A stretch of DNA of 36,207 nt from WJKG01 sp964627305 (GCA_964627305.1 CAZVHP010000017.1:1-36207), one strand, 5' to 3'; shown: positions 24,906 through 33,331, numbered from the stretch's first letter. The notes: generated from the sequence alone by a model not told the origin. Translations and numbers: made by a program.

Positions 24906-26771
24906 TCAGTACATCGGCGCACAGGCTGGAGCAGGCCCGGCCGAGAACAGGAAGGCTGTCAGATAGGTCAGATCCTGAATATTGACCTGCTGATCGCCGC
25001 CGACATCGGCGGACATAATCACGGCTGGCGGGTTGCCGTCGTTGAACAAATAGGCCACGAGGTAAGTGAGATCACTCACGTTGGGGCCGTCGCCGCTGTC
25101 GTCTATATCGCCGCAGATGTACACGGAGAGCGAAACGTCCTTGGCGACCTGATCCGTGCCATCGCTGACCTGGACATTGAACACCGTTTGCTCCTTAATG
25201 GTCGGGGCCTGTCCGACCAGGCTGTCACTCTCGATGGTAGTCCAGGCGGGGTGTCCAGTATAGGTCACCGTATGCAGGGTGTCATCGGGGTCGATAATCT
25301 CCGGGCAGAAAGCGAGCTGTTCGCCTGACCAGAGCCAGATCGAGTCCACGCAGACGATCTGCGGGGCAATGTTTGTTGCCAGTATCTGGAAGGTGTGTGC
25401 CCAGGGGGCGCCAATGTAGGGGTGCGTTTCCAGGCGCCCGGACAGGTCAGCGATCTGGATGTAGTACTCGATCTGGCTGCCGGCTGGCTGCTGCGGGATG
25501 TAGCCGATTACAGAATCCTGAAAAGCTGTGGGTGGGGCAAGCACGCTTTGCCACGAGGCACCATCAACCCGATAGATCAGTTTGCAGGAATCAACTATGA
25601 GCATGTCGCCGGAGCAGGCATCCACACGTGCGGCCACTCGATACTGGCTAACGGTATCCTCGGTGTCGAACAGCGGAATGTGATCGACAAACAACATCTC
25701 GCGATCGGGTACGCCCATTGTGCGGCAGTGGATGGCATCGTCGGTCAGCCAGGAACCGGTAAAGCCGATAATCTCGTAGCCGGGCATAGCTGCCTGGTAG
25801 GTCGCTAAGGCGTTGGCATCCCAGGCCGTGCCATACAGGGGGACAAAAACCTTGTTGTTCAGGATCAGGGAGTTGGTATACGGCTCGTTGTTCGGGGCAT
25901 AGACCCGAACGATTGTGTATGGCCTTCCCCATGGCGATAGCTGCTGTTCCAGGTAGTTACAGCGGGCGTTGAGCAGGCTGTAGCTGGGGTGGCTGGGGGC
26001 AACCTCTTTGACGATGATGGTCGTCGGATTGAGGAACTTCGCCCAGCAGTCGATGTGGTGAATGCCGCCCGACTCAATGTAGCCAAGGACAGTATAGTCG
26101 TTTCCAAGGTAAGCTTCCATGATGCTGTCGACCGAATCATGACTCAGCGAGGGATTCTCGTTGTAGACCAGCATGGTCGACATGGACATCCCCAGACCGT
26201 CGGACATGTGGTTGCCGCCGGTGTGAATCAGCGGCATACCGTAGACGTCCATGCCCCAGGCGGCACCGAGTTGCGAGGGTATGAGGTTGTCATTGGGGCG
26301 CGGTCGGTTGTAAATATGGTCAACGATTGCCATCGTTTTGTCCTCGAAAATGAACCAGGGACCATAGTCGCGCGTCCACCAACTGTCGGTGGAGGCATAG
26401 AAGAACTGGACATTGTCCATGTTCACGCCGCCACTGGTGAACGTATTGGTGGCCTGGTTGGCGTAGTAGCTTGAGGAGACAATGACGGTGACCATGACAT
26501 CCTCGGCCATTTCACGGACCAGCGAAACAGGGATGCCCATGGGATAACGGATGATGACGCCCTCTGAGGGTTCCCATTCGGAGCAATTGCGAAGCTGGCC
26601 GGCCGGTGGCGAGGTGACTGCATGATTCCTGCCGATCTCGTGCAGGCGTGTCAGCTCGTCCTCGGTGAGGCCGATGGGGAGGGATTCTTCGTACGGGTTC
26701 TGGTCAGCGGAGGCCACAGCCCCCAGAATCAGGCAGCCGGCAGCCACCAATGGAAGTAACCATCTGTGCAT
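24906..26771 (-). CDS. Secreted peptidylarginine deiminase, PPAD type, with dockerin-like tag
   Basis: A 621-residue secreted enzyme of the agmatine deiminase/bacterial peptidylarginine deiminase superfamily, which converts arginine guanidino groups to citrulline and ammonia. Signal peptide at residues 1 to about 22. The five catalytic residues known for Porphyromonas PPAD are all recognisable: Asp135 in TRDYGPW, His239 and Asp241 in IHHIDCW, Asn300 in PYTNS, and Cys349 in AIHCRTMG. Arg156 and Arg158 in NRPRPND occupy the place of PPAD Arg152/Arg154, which bind the C-terminal carboxylate of arginine substrates. An Ig-like domain (about 385-465), another beta module (about 466-548) and a dockerin-like domain (about 551-617, DIDDSGDG and DVGGDQ) follow. 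A gingipain-type protease gene lies next downstream, same strand. Confidence 0.87.
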   Translation of the reverse strand: MHRWLLPLVAAGCLILGAVASADQNPYEESLPIGLTEDELTRLHEIGRNHAVTSPPAGQLRNCSEWEPSEGVIIRYPMGIPVSLVREMAEDVMVTVIVSSSYYANQATNTFTSGGVNMDNVQFFYASTDSWWTRDYGPWFIFEDKTMAIVDHIYNRPRPNDNLIPSQLGAAWGMDVYGMPLIHTGGNHMSDGLGMSMSTMLVYNENPSLSHDSVDSIMEAYLGNDYTVLGYIESGGIHHIDCWAKFLNPTTIIVKEVAPSHPSYSLLNARCNYLEQQLSPWGRPYTIVRVYAPNNEPYTNSLILNNKVFVPLYGTAWDANALATYQAAMPGYEIIGFTGSWLTDDAIHCRTMGVPDREMLFVDHIPLFDTEDTVSQYRVAARVDACSGDMLIVDSCKLIYRVDGASWQSVLAPPTAFQDSVIGYIPQQPAGSQIEYYIQIADLSGRLETHPYIGAPWAHTFQILATNIAPQIVCVDSIWLWSGEQLAFCPEIIDPDDTLHTVTYTGHPAWTTIESDSLVGQAPTIKEQTVFNVQVSDGTDQVAKDVSLSVYICGDIDDSGDGPNVSDLTYLVAYLFNDGNPPAVIMSADVGGDQQVNIQDLTYLTAFLFSAGPAPACAPMY

Positions 26772-27023
26772 GTGGGGTCCATTTTCTTGCTGTCACTCCA
26801 GCGCGGTGAGCCAGGTGAGTATCAGTTGACTATACTTCGAAGACTAAACTACCATGTGCAAAGTAATCAATTCTGAGGATTTTGCAAGTCCAAGTTGCCC
26901 ATGAATTTCGTATCGTTTGCGGGCCAGGGCTTCGCAATCCCCGATGGTCGGTTGTCGGTAGCGTCGGGGGGGCGGTTTAAGTCATTGTGGGGCGGTAAGA
27001 TAGTATTGTTCGAGTGAGCCGTC

Positions 27024-29648
27024 TCACATGATGATCATCATTTTCCCTATTTGTACTTCTCCGTTGACATCCTCGACGGTCCAGTAGTACAGGCCGGAGA
27101 CAACCAATTGGGTGTTGCGGGTGATCAGGTTCCATTCGGCGTGAGTGGCGGTTGGGTCGGCGGGGTCGCGGTCATGGCTCAGTTCGCGGACCAGATCACC
27201 ATCGATAGTGAAAATGCGAATGGTACATTTCGGAGGGACATTGGCGAAGTGGATGGCTCTGACGCGATTGTCCGGCCGGTCATCATCGGCGCGTCCCTCG
27301 AATCCATGGGCTCGGTAGTCGCTGTCGATTCGGTAAGGATTGGGGTAGACATAGACTTTTCGATTGTCCTTGTCCAGTTCAGCTGGCGAGGAGAGCGGGT
27401 ATGCCATAACCGGGTTAAGCGTCACTGCTGTTTCCAGCGACGGGAGGCCGGATTGCGGTGAGCCGTAATCGAAGGCGGTGACGTTGACCCAGTAAGGGAC
27501 GGTTGGCAGCAGACCCTCGACAGTGCACTCGTACTCGAAATACTTCAGGTAGCCATCCTCGGTGAGTTCTTCCGGACGCGCGGAGTCGGCAACGAGACTA
27601 CTGGGATAGGGTTGATGGGGGAAGCGCTTGCAGATCGGTGTATTTATACACAGCTCGGAAGCATTGTGGTCCTGCTTGGTGAAATAGAAGGTGGAATCAT
27701 CGATACGCAGTGGATTGCCGCGGGTGAACAGCAACGGGTTGAAGGAAATGTCGGTGCAGGAGTCGCCGTACAGACAACGCAGCGAGTCAATGGTAAAGGG
27801 AGGATCGATCAGAAGATAGTCGTCGATTCTGGGGTTGGCGTCATACACCCATTTGCTGTAGTCTTCCTTGTCATATGAGGCCACTAAGGAGTAGCTTGCG
27901 GCGCGGTCATCTCTGGCGAGGTACACCCGATACCCTTCGAAGTCGAATTCTCGTGAGAAGACATCGCGCGTGGTTTCCGACCGGAGGCCGTTGAACCGCA
28001 CATGCAGGCTCCCGATGGAGGGGGTGACCCAGAGTGTGGGGGCCGGAGGTGGGGAGGCGCCCTTGAAGTCGGGGACGCCGTCACCTCGAATCCAGCAGGT
28101 ATCGGCTTCGGTGGGCAGGTAGTTGTAGGTCCAGATGTCCTGGCCTGACTCGGGGTCGAAGACAAGCGATGAGTCGACGGCTGCTGAGTCGACGACGCAC
28201 ACGAAGATTACTCCGGAGTCGCCATCGTTGTCGGTGTCGACGCCGGGGTTATCGTATATCCAGGAGGCCCAGCGGGAATTCAGCCCGAGGTCGGAGAAGT
28301 CGAGGTTGGCGTAGTATGCGTCGGGATCGTAGCTGTGTTCAGCCAGATTGTCGATGTTGCCGGGGACCGTATGCAGATTCTCGCCCGCAAGGTAGGCGAA
28401 CGAGACAGGCAGCATTTCCCCGGGGCGGATATCGAAGGGGCCGAACGACAGCAGGTAGCGGGTATCCAGTCCGTCGGTCCAGGTGAACTTCTGAGCCTCG
28501 TTAGGAGGCAGCCAGAGCGGGTCATTGGAGGTGATACTTCCGGTTCGGGCCTGATCGTAGTCAAACTCCTGATTGCGCATTACATAGTATTTATTGGCGT
28601 CACCTTCAGGGGTGCCGGTCCCACCGGTACGGAAGTCGCGGTACGGTTCCTTCCACTTTCCCTGGTAGGGTCGTTCGCGGGGGCCGAAGTCATACTGTGA
28701 GTCGGTGTTGCCCACCCACCAGTTGAAGGAGACGTTCAGGTTACTCTCGGGAGTTCGCACGATGCGAGTTGCGGTGATGTGCGGGGCGGGGTTGTCACTG
28801 TCGAGATTGCCATCGTTGTCCGCAGTCCAGGCCAGGAAGACAGTATCCTGGTATTCGCAGCTTCCGCAGTAAGCGGGATACGTATGCAGGAATCCGGCCA
28901 GGTCGTCCTGGGCGCCTTGCAGTCCGTCCGCTTCGAAGGAAACATCGGCGTCGATATAGATGCCCATGTACACCTGTTTGAGAGTCTGGCGGCCGATGTT
29001 CCGGACCTGGTAATCAAACAGGACGATATCCTCGGCGTAGGCGTAAGACCAGGCATAGGAGGCCTCGGTTACCTCGATGTGCAAGGGGCGGTAGGGCCGG
29101 CCAAAGTGATCGGCTGCCATTCCCTCCGTGAGCGTATCGGAGTAACGCACAATATAGTCTTCCTCACTGATCGCATCGTCGTAATCCGGTGAGTTAGGGT
29201 CGATTATGGAGCGGTAGATGGGGTTGCCAAACGGTCGTTCGTCGGGGTGGAATTCGCGGGTGTTGACCTGGTAGGCCCAGCCGTCGGCGCCGTGGGAGAC
29301 CAGGGTATCGCGGCCGACCACGGCTCCAATCCAGAAGGCGCCGGCATACAGGTAGCCCACATTGGAGCCTTTGGGATACTCGCATGACGGGACTTCCTGT
29401 CCGGTGAAGAAGTCGGCGTTGCCGGCGCGGCTGTATTCGGACCCGAAGGTTCCGTTGTTGGTAATTCCGAGGACCATTTTCCCGACCCTGTGTGCCATCA
29501 CCGCATAAGCCGGCACCGCGCTGCTTTTTTGTTCGGCCCGATCGCGCCCATCTTTTGGTATTGGTGCCTCGGCGCTTTCGGACGGGCTTGCCATGAGTGT
29601 CAGCATCGCCAGTACCAGAGCGGCAGTACTCACATGTGAAATCCGCAT
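27024..29648 (-). CDS. Large exported protein with YPNPY-type C-terminal domain
   Basis: An 874-residue exported protein. The ATG at 29648 follows TGGAGGTTT and begins a signal peptide (hydrophobic at about residues 8-21, cleavage near SESA-EA); the frame is open 52 codons further up but that stretch is Arg-rich and has no start signal. The body is beta-rich, aromatic and Tyr/Asp-rich without catalytic motifs. Residues 764-874 are a VYVYPNPYR domain with a CTIRIFTIDGDLVREL strand pair, W.L.TRN, and SG.Y.W.VE, ending in GKMMIIM. This resembles type IX secretion C-terminal domains and FlgD-like Ig domains common in FCB-group bacteria. Probably surface-exposed or secreted; function unknown. It uses a different tail from its two dockerin-tagged neighbours. 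Confidence 0.75.
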   Translation of the reverse strand: MRISHVSTAALVLAMLTLMASPSESAEAPIPKDGRDRAEQKSSAVPAYAVMAHRVGKMVLGITNNGTFGSEYSRAGNADFFTGQEVPSCEYPKGSNVGYLYAGAFWIGAVVGRDTLVSHGADGWAYQVNTREFHPDERPFGNPIYRSIIDPNSPDYDDAISEEDYIVRYSDTLTEGMAADHFGRPYRPLHIEVTEASYAWSYAYAEDIVLFDYQVRNIGRQTLKQVYMGIYIDADVSFEADGLQGAQDDLAGFLHTYPAYCGSCEYQDTVFLAWTADNDGNLDSDNPAPHITATRIVRTPESNLNVSFNWWVGNTDSQYDFGPRERPYQGKWKEPYRDFRTGGTGTPEGDANKYYVMRNQEFDYDQARTGSITSNDPLWLPPNEAQKFTWTDGLDTRYLLSFGPFDIRPGEMLPVSFAYLAGENLHTVPGNIDNLAEHSYDPDAYYANLDFSDLGLNSRWASWIYDNPGVDTDNDGDSGVIFVCVVDSAAVDSSLVFDPESGQDIWTYNYLPTEADTCWIRGDGVPDFKGASPPPAPTLWVTPSIGSLHVRFNGLRSETTRDVFSREFDFEGYRVYLARDDRAASYSLVASYDKEDYSKWVYDANPRIDDYLLIDPPFTIDSLRCLYGDSCTDISFNPLLFTRGNPLRIDDSTFYFTKQDHNASELCINTPICKRFPHQPYPSSLVADSARPEELTEDGYLKYFEYECTVEGLLPTVPYWVNVTAFDYGSPQSGLPSLETAVTLNPVMAYPLSSPAELDKDNRKVYVYPNPYRIDSDYRAHGFEGRADDDRPDNRVRAIHFANVPPKCTIRIFTIDGDLVRELSHDRDPADPTATHAEWNLITRNTQLVVSGLYYWTVEDVNGEVQIGKMMIIM

Positions 29649-29825
29649 AAACCTCCAGCTACTCTTGACAAACCCTGCGTCTCGTGAGGGGATCACCTGC
29701 TGTTGAATCGATTGAGGTATCTCTCGCGCAACTCTCCCTTGTGCACCGCGCCGCAATCTGTCCGAACTCGGTGGTTGGCGGCTGACAGCGCCAGATTGGG
29801 CCACAGGGCATTTAGTCGTTCACGA

Positions 29826-31502
29826 TTAGTCGTTCACGAACCACTCGTGGGCAAGCTCCAGCGTTGTGTTGACGATCTCGCGATCGATATCGGCCAGGGC
29901 GCCGCGCGCGATCAGGCCTTCGATGGCACGGTGGAGCAACACCTGTTTCTCCCGCACCGGGATCAGGGCGGGGTAGTATTCGTTGGTGAAGAAGATTCGG
30001 TAGCGCTCACGAAGTACGGGATCCGCCAGCATGCGGCCGATCTCAGATTCAAGGTCCTGGCCCTTGAGGCTCAGGAGTCTGGACTTGGGTGAGCCGAAAC
30101 TCTCAATGGTTTTCTGCAGGCCGTCCGTGCAATCGAAAGTCAGTTTCCACAGTTCGGTCAGCCCCAGTGAGTTTATTGACAGGACGTTGACTGTCACGGT
30201 GTTGTCAGCCGGGTTCGTTGTAACTCTCTCGAGTTCCGGGAGGTACATATTGTCCGTGATACCGCCGAAACAGGCGATTCCGCCGGCGAACGGTTCTTCG
30301 AGGATGTCCGAGATGGTGAAGTATGGTTTGTGTTCGAAGCGGGCATCCTGAATGGCCATAAACTCTTCCTCGGTGAAGTGGAAGCGTTCATTCCATTTCT
30401 CTTCGGGGCTGAGGTCCTTGCGGGTCAGGGTCGATTGGCTGGTCATCATGCCGATCGCCTGACCTCCGCGCCAGACCAGCGGGAGGACCCCGACTGCCCA
30501 TTCGGCAGAGCCGCCGATCTCGCCGATAATGGAGTTGAGCTTGCGGTTGTTGGGGAACTCCACGAGATCATTTCCGAGCACCAGCGATGGGAACAGATCA
30601 CCGTCCTTGTCCCAGGGGGTGGCGACATTGGCCTTGTTGAGCTTGTCCATGGCGTACTGGTGGCGGTTGCGCATGAGGAAGAAAGCGCTGAGGTCGTCAA
30701 GGCGGGTTCGGTTGCCGTAGGAATTGGCAATGATTTCAGCCTGTTCGACAAGTGACACTGAGCGGGGATTGAACAACTCGAAGTAGGATCCGGACATCCA
30801 GCGCTGGATGTACACGTCGGGCAGGTGTCGCTTGACGTTGGACTCGGTGAGAAACAGCGATGTCAGAGAGGAGTGTTCGCCGGTGACGGATTTGGTAGTA
30901 CCCTCGATAACGTCGTTGCCCATAGAGAGCAGGCTGACATTTTCCGCCATAGGCAGACCGTACATGTGGCGGTGGTGCTCCTTGCCGAACAGGGCCCCGA
31001 CCGCTATGGTCGGGTTGCCGCCGAGTTCCTTGCCGGGCTTGACGCGGACGCCCTCAGTGATGGTGGACTCAATGAGGACTTCCTCGCCGATGGGCAGGGT
31101 GACAGTGGTGGTCTGGAGGACCTCGGCCATAGCCAGGGCGGCGGTGCGGTCGTTGTCACGCTTGAGGCGGTTCATGGTTTCTTTGGTTCGCTCAGCCTCA
31201 GAAAGGTCAGCCGCGCTCCCCCGTCCGTGCAGGCTGACCGCGATTGCCGCAAGGCCGGCAGCGAGCACGACCGATTCACGCAGCTTGCGGTTGCGTAGTG
31301 CGCCGAGATTGGAGCGGGTGTTCAGGTGATCGGACAGGCAGATGGCTTCGCCGGATTTCAGATTCACGTGATACCGCTCCATGATAGCATCGTGGCGGTG
31401 GTTGAACTCCCATATCCGGCTTTGGCTGAACGGATAGCTGTCGTGTTTGCCGCAGTAGCGTGGTCGCACCTCGCTGACATTGAAGCGCAGTGAATTGTCC
31501 AT
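29826..31502 (-). CDS. Divergent class II fructose-1,6-bisphosphatase (GlpX)-like protein
   Basis: A 558-residue cytoplasmic protein. The ATG at 31502 follows GAGGG; the frame is open 20 codons further up. From about residue 74 it follows the GlpX pattern: a helix with GRG.AADL (about 93-100), IGEE (138-141, for the usual IGEGE), NDVIEGTT (196-203, for the usual DPIEGTT, Asp197 retained), a GGQAIG segment, and GGITDN, like the family's GVTDG. Key metal-site residues are therefore partly conserved, so catalysis is uncertain. The first 70 or so residues are extra. The total is longer than normal GlpX (about 320-340 residues), with additions in the middle and at the C-terminus. It stands alone next to a large exported protein gene. 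Confidence 0.65.
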   Translation of the reverse strand: MDNSLRFNVSEVRPRYCGKHDSYPFSQSRIWEFNHRHDAIMERYHVNLKSGEAICLSDHLNTRSNLGALRNRKLRESVVLAAGLAAIAVSLHGRGSAADLSEAERTKETMNRLKRDNDRTAALAMAEVLQTTTVTLPIGEEVLIESTITEGVRVKPGKELGGNPTIAVGALFGKEHHRHMYGLPMAENVSLLSMGNDVIEGTTKSVTGEHSSLTSLFLTESNVKRHLPDVYIQRWMSGSYFELFNPRSVSLVEQAEIIANSYGNRTRLDDLSAFFLMRNRHQYAMDKLNKANVATPWDKDGDLFPSLVLGNDLVEFPNNRKLNSIIGEIGGSAEWAVGVLPLVWRGGQAIGMMTSQSTLTRKDLSPEEKWNERFHFTEEEFMAIQDARFEHKPYFTISDILEEPFAGGIACFGGITDNMYLPELERVTTNPADNTVTVNVLSINSLGLTELWKLTFDCTDGLQKTIESFGSPKSRLLSLKGQDLESEIGRMLADPVLRERYRIFFTNEYYPALIPVREKQVLLHRAIEGLIARGALADIDREIVNTTLELAHEWFVND

Positions 31503-31698
31503 ACAGGCCCTCATGCGTGAATCGTTTTGCGCCAATATTGCGCCAAAGTGGGAGTCTGTCAAGGCGGATAGGCAGATTGCGCGGCGTGGTTGGTCGTATT
31601 TGGTGGTTGGGGCGGGTTCGGAGATTGAGAGGCCGTGGGGTGCCCAGGCGTGTTCCGGCGGCCTTGGGGGGGCTGGTCGGGAGGGAGCGGCTTATGGC

Positions 31699-31729
31699 TT
31701 GACAAAGGTGGCGGGTCGATATGTATAAT
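31699..31729 (+). promoter_or_regulatory. Promoter of tRNA-Ser
   Basis: TTGACA (31699-31704) and TATAAT (31724-31729) both match consensus, with a 19-nt spacer, slightly longer than ideal. The tRNA begins 14 nt after the -10. Confidence 0.75.
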
Positions 31730-31742
31730 AGTGCGGACGGCC

Positions 31743-31830
31743 GGAGGAGTGGCTGAGTGGTCGAAAGCGGCGGTCTTGAAAACCGTTGTACCGCAAGGTA
31801 CCGTGGGTTCGAATCCTACCTCCTCCGCCA
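31743..31830 (+). tRNA. tRNA-Ser (anticodon UGA)
   Basis: An 88-nt class II tRNA. The acceptor stem GGAGGAG (31743-31749) pairs with CTCCTCC (31820-31826), with discriminator G and an encoded CCA. The anticodon loop is CT-TGA-AA, giving serine UGA. A variable arm (GTACCGCAAGGTAC) and a GGTTCGAATCC T-arm are present. TTTTCTTTT follows, a likely end of transcription. Confidence 0.97.
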
Positions 31831-31859
31831 TTTTCTTTTACGCATGCGTAATTCATTCC

Positions 31860-31887
31860 TTGACAACAGATTAGGTTGTGATATTAT
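31860..31887 (+). promoter_or_regulatory. Promoter at left edge of the IS
   Basis: TTGACA (31860-31865), a 16-nt spacer and TATTAT (31882-31887) form a near-consensus promoter. Its -10 overlaps the left inverted repeat, so it may lie half outside the element. It would express the leader hairpin and the transposase gene. Confidence 0.6.
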
Positions 31888-31892
31888 GAAAA

Positions 31893-31949
31893 GGCCGCTC
31901 GTCGGGCTATGTTTGTTGTGCGTCAACTCATAGCCGGAAAGGAGCGGCC
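31893..31949 (+). other. Leader hairpin ahead of the transposase
   Basis: GGCCGCTC (31893-31900) pairs with GAGCGGCC (31942-31949), and inside it GGCTATG (31905-31911) pairs with CATAGCC (31929-31935). The ribosome binding site AAGGAG (31938-31943) is partly inside the stem, so folding could limit transposase translation. Confidence 0.6.
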
Positions 31950-31950
31950 C

Positions 31951-32961
31951 ATGTCGAAAAGCTATCTCGGAATCGACGTCCACAAGAAGGTGTGTGTCTT
32001 TACGGAGATCGACTCCAAAGGAAAGATACTGCACCGGGGGAAGTTTGGCAATACGCTTGAAGGGGTTTCCGACTTTGCTTCGAGCCTGTCACCGAACGTC
32101 CACCTGGTGCTGGAGCCGGTGTTGAACTACTTGTGGCTGCTGGATCAGTTCGAGCCGTATGTTGGCTCGGTCCACGTGGCGACACCGCACAAGGTTCGGG
32201 TGATCGCCGAATCGAAGTGTAAGACCGACAAGTATGATTCCCGCTTACTGGCTGAATTACTGCGGACCAACTTCCTGCCTGAGTCCTGGGCGCCGCCGTC
32301 CGAGATCAGGCTGTTGCGGGGTCTCATCCGGCAGCGGTATCATCTGATTAAGAGCGTGGTCATGGACAAGAATCGTATCCGACATCTGCTGTTTCAGCAC
32401 GGGATCGATCTGCGCGTCTTCAACATCGCCTCGCCCAAAGCACGACTGGAGATCCGGAAGCTGTGTTTACCTGATATCACCCGCCAGACGATTGATCAAT
32501 GTTTGAAGATCATTGCCATGCTCGGTGACCAGGTCGCCGAGATCGACAAGCGTATCCAGGAGCGAGTGAAGGGTAATCCCACGGTGGAGTTGCTTCAGAC
32601 AATCCCGGGGATCGGACGGCTGCGCTCAGCCGTGATCTATGCCGAGGTTGGCGATGTGAGGCGGTTTCGCAGTGCCAAGGCCCTGGCCAGTTACACTGGT
32701 TTGACCCCTATCGTGAGGTCATCTGGAGACTCAGTCTGGACCGGCGGCATCACTCGGCTGGGGTCCCGACCGCTTCGGCATGCTCTGGTAGAAGCATCGA
32801 TCAACGCCATCCGGAAGTCACCGGAGCTGAACCGGATGTTCTGTCGCATTCTTTATCGGAGCAATGTGCAGAAGGCACGGGTGGCAGCAGCCCGGGAGCT
32901 GGCCGTCATCATCTATGCCATGCTCAGGCACAACGAACCGTTTCGGGCTGAGGCGGCATAA
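31951..32961 (+). CDS. IS110-family DEDD transposase
   Basis: A 336-residue recombinase. The ATG at 31951 follows AAGGAG; upstream open codons lie within the leader hairpin. The N-terminal RuvC-like domain has the DEDD set: Asp9 in GIDVHKK, Glu55 in LVLEP, and Asp93 and Asp96 in KTDKYDS. The C-terminal Transposase_20 domain starts with the helix-hairpin-helix TIPGIG (217-222) and contains the conserved VRSSGDSVWTGG..RLGS..LR segment (about 255-276), where the catalytic serine of this family falls. Length is normal and the gene is intact. The related IS621 enzyme works with a bridge RNA; in IS1111 members that RNA is expected in the right non-coding part. Confidence 0.95.
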   Translation: MSKSYLGIDVHKKVCVFTEIDSKGKILHRGKFGNTLEGVSDFASSLSPNVHLVLEPVLNYLWLLDQFEPYVGSVHVATPHKVRVIAESKCKTDKYDSRLLAELLRTNFLPESWAPPSEIRLLRGLIRQRYHLIKSVVMDKNRIRHLLFQHGIDLRVFNIASPKARLEIRKLCLPDITRQTIDQCLKIIAMLGDQVAEIDKRIQERVKGNPTVELLQTIPGIGRLRSAVIYAEVGDVRRFRSAKALASYTGLTPIVRSSGDSVWTGGITRLGSRPLRHALVEASINAIRKSPELNRMFCRILYRSNVQKARVAAARELAVIIYAMLRHNEPFRAEAA

Positions 32962-33184
32962 CAGATAGACTATGAGTCGGAATTGCATATGAGCGGTCAG
33001 CCCGGAAATTTGGGCTGGATCGAGAAGAATCCGTGCTTTGTGAGTGGGCGGCTGCTCCTTTAGAACAATATCGTGGGCCTTCATGCCGAAGAGCTCGAAT
33101 AGGTGACCAGGACAATCCGACGAAACAACCCGGTCCAACGCGACCAGAAAGAAGAGATTAACCCTTGACCGCGGCCTTTTCATA
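32962..33184 (+). ncRNA. Candidate bridge RNA region of the IS
   Basis: The 223-nt right non-coding part of an IS1111-type element is where a bridge RNA is expected. It contains a CAGCCC/GGGCTG hairpin (32998-33003 with 33012-33017). It also contains ATAGGTGACCA at 33099-33109, an exact copy of the 11 bases at the right boundary (33182-33192). An internal copy of terminal sequence is what a donor-binding guide loop would need. The RNA ends are not known. Confidence 0.35.
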
Positions 33185-33308
33185 GGTGACCACAATTGTT
33201 GTAAGTTATTGCACGATATTCGGTGTTATTCAGGCAGGAGCAGACGCCAAAATGCCCTTATTTTAGGCACTTAGCGTTGATTTTCAATGACTTAGGAAGA
33301 AATAAAAT

Positions 33309-33331
33309 TGGTGGAGGTGGGGGGAATCGAA
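33309..33331 (-). other. tRNA-Ala/tmRNA 3'-end remnant, likely attachment site
   Basis: Read on the - strand, these 23 bases parse exactly as a T-loop (TTCGATT), the 3' side of a T-stem (five C), an acceptor 3' strand (CACCTCC), discriminator A and CCA. The 5' side of the T-stem and everything before it are missing. The discriminator A and the U in CCUCC (partner for a G3-U70 pair) fit tRNA-Ala or tmRNA. A lone 3' end is typical of an integrase attachment site; the full gene would lie to the right, beyond the window. Confidence 0.65.

Larger units (their letters stand above)
31885..33184 (+). mobile_element. IS1111-type (IS110 family) insertion sequence
   Basis: An about 1.3-kb element bounded by a 14-bp perfect inverted repeat, TATGAAAAGGCCGC at 31885-31898 and its reverse complement at 33171-33184. 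Subterminal inverted repeats of this size are typical of the IS1111 subgroup; plain IS110 members lack them. The true ends lie a few bases outside. It carries one DEDD/serine transposase gene (31951-32961) and a 223-nt non-coding right part. It inserted about 50 nt downstream of tRNA-Ser. Confidence 0.8.

Noticed and set aside
31559..31831. Open frame across tRNA-Ser on the - strand
   Set aside because: It overlaps a clear tRNA gene and its promoter; the product is Pro-rich shadow sequence.
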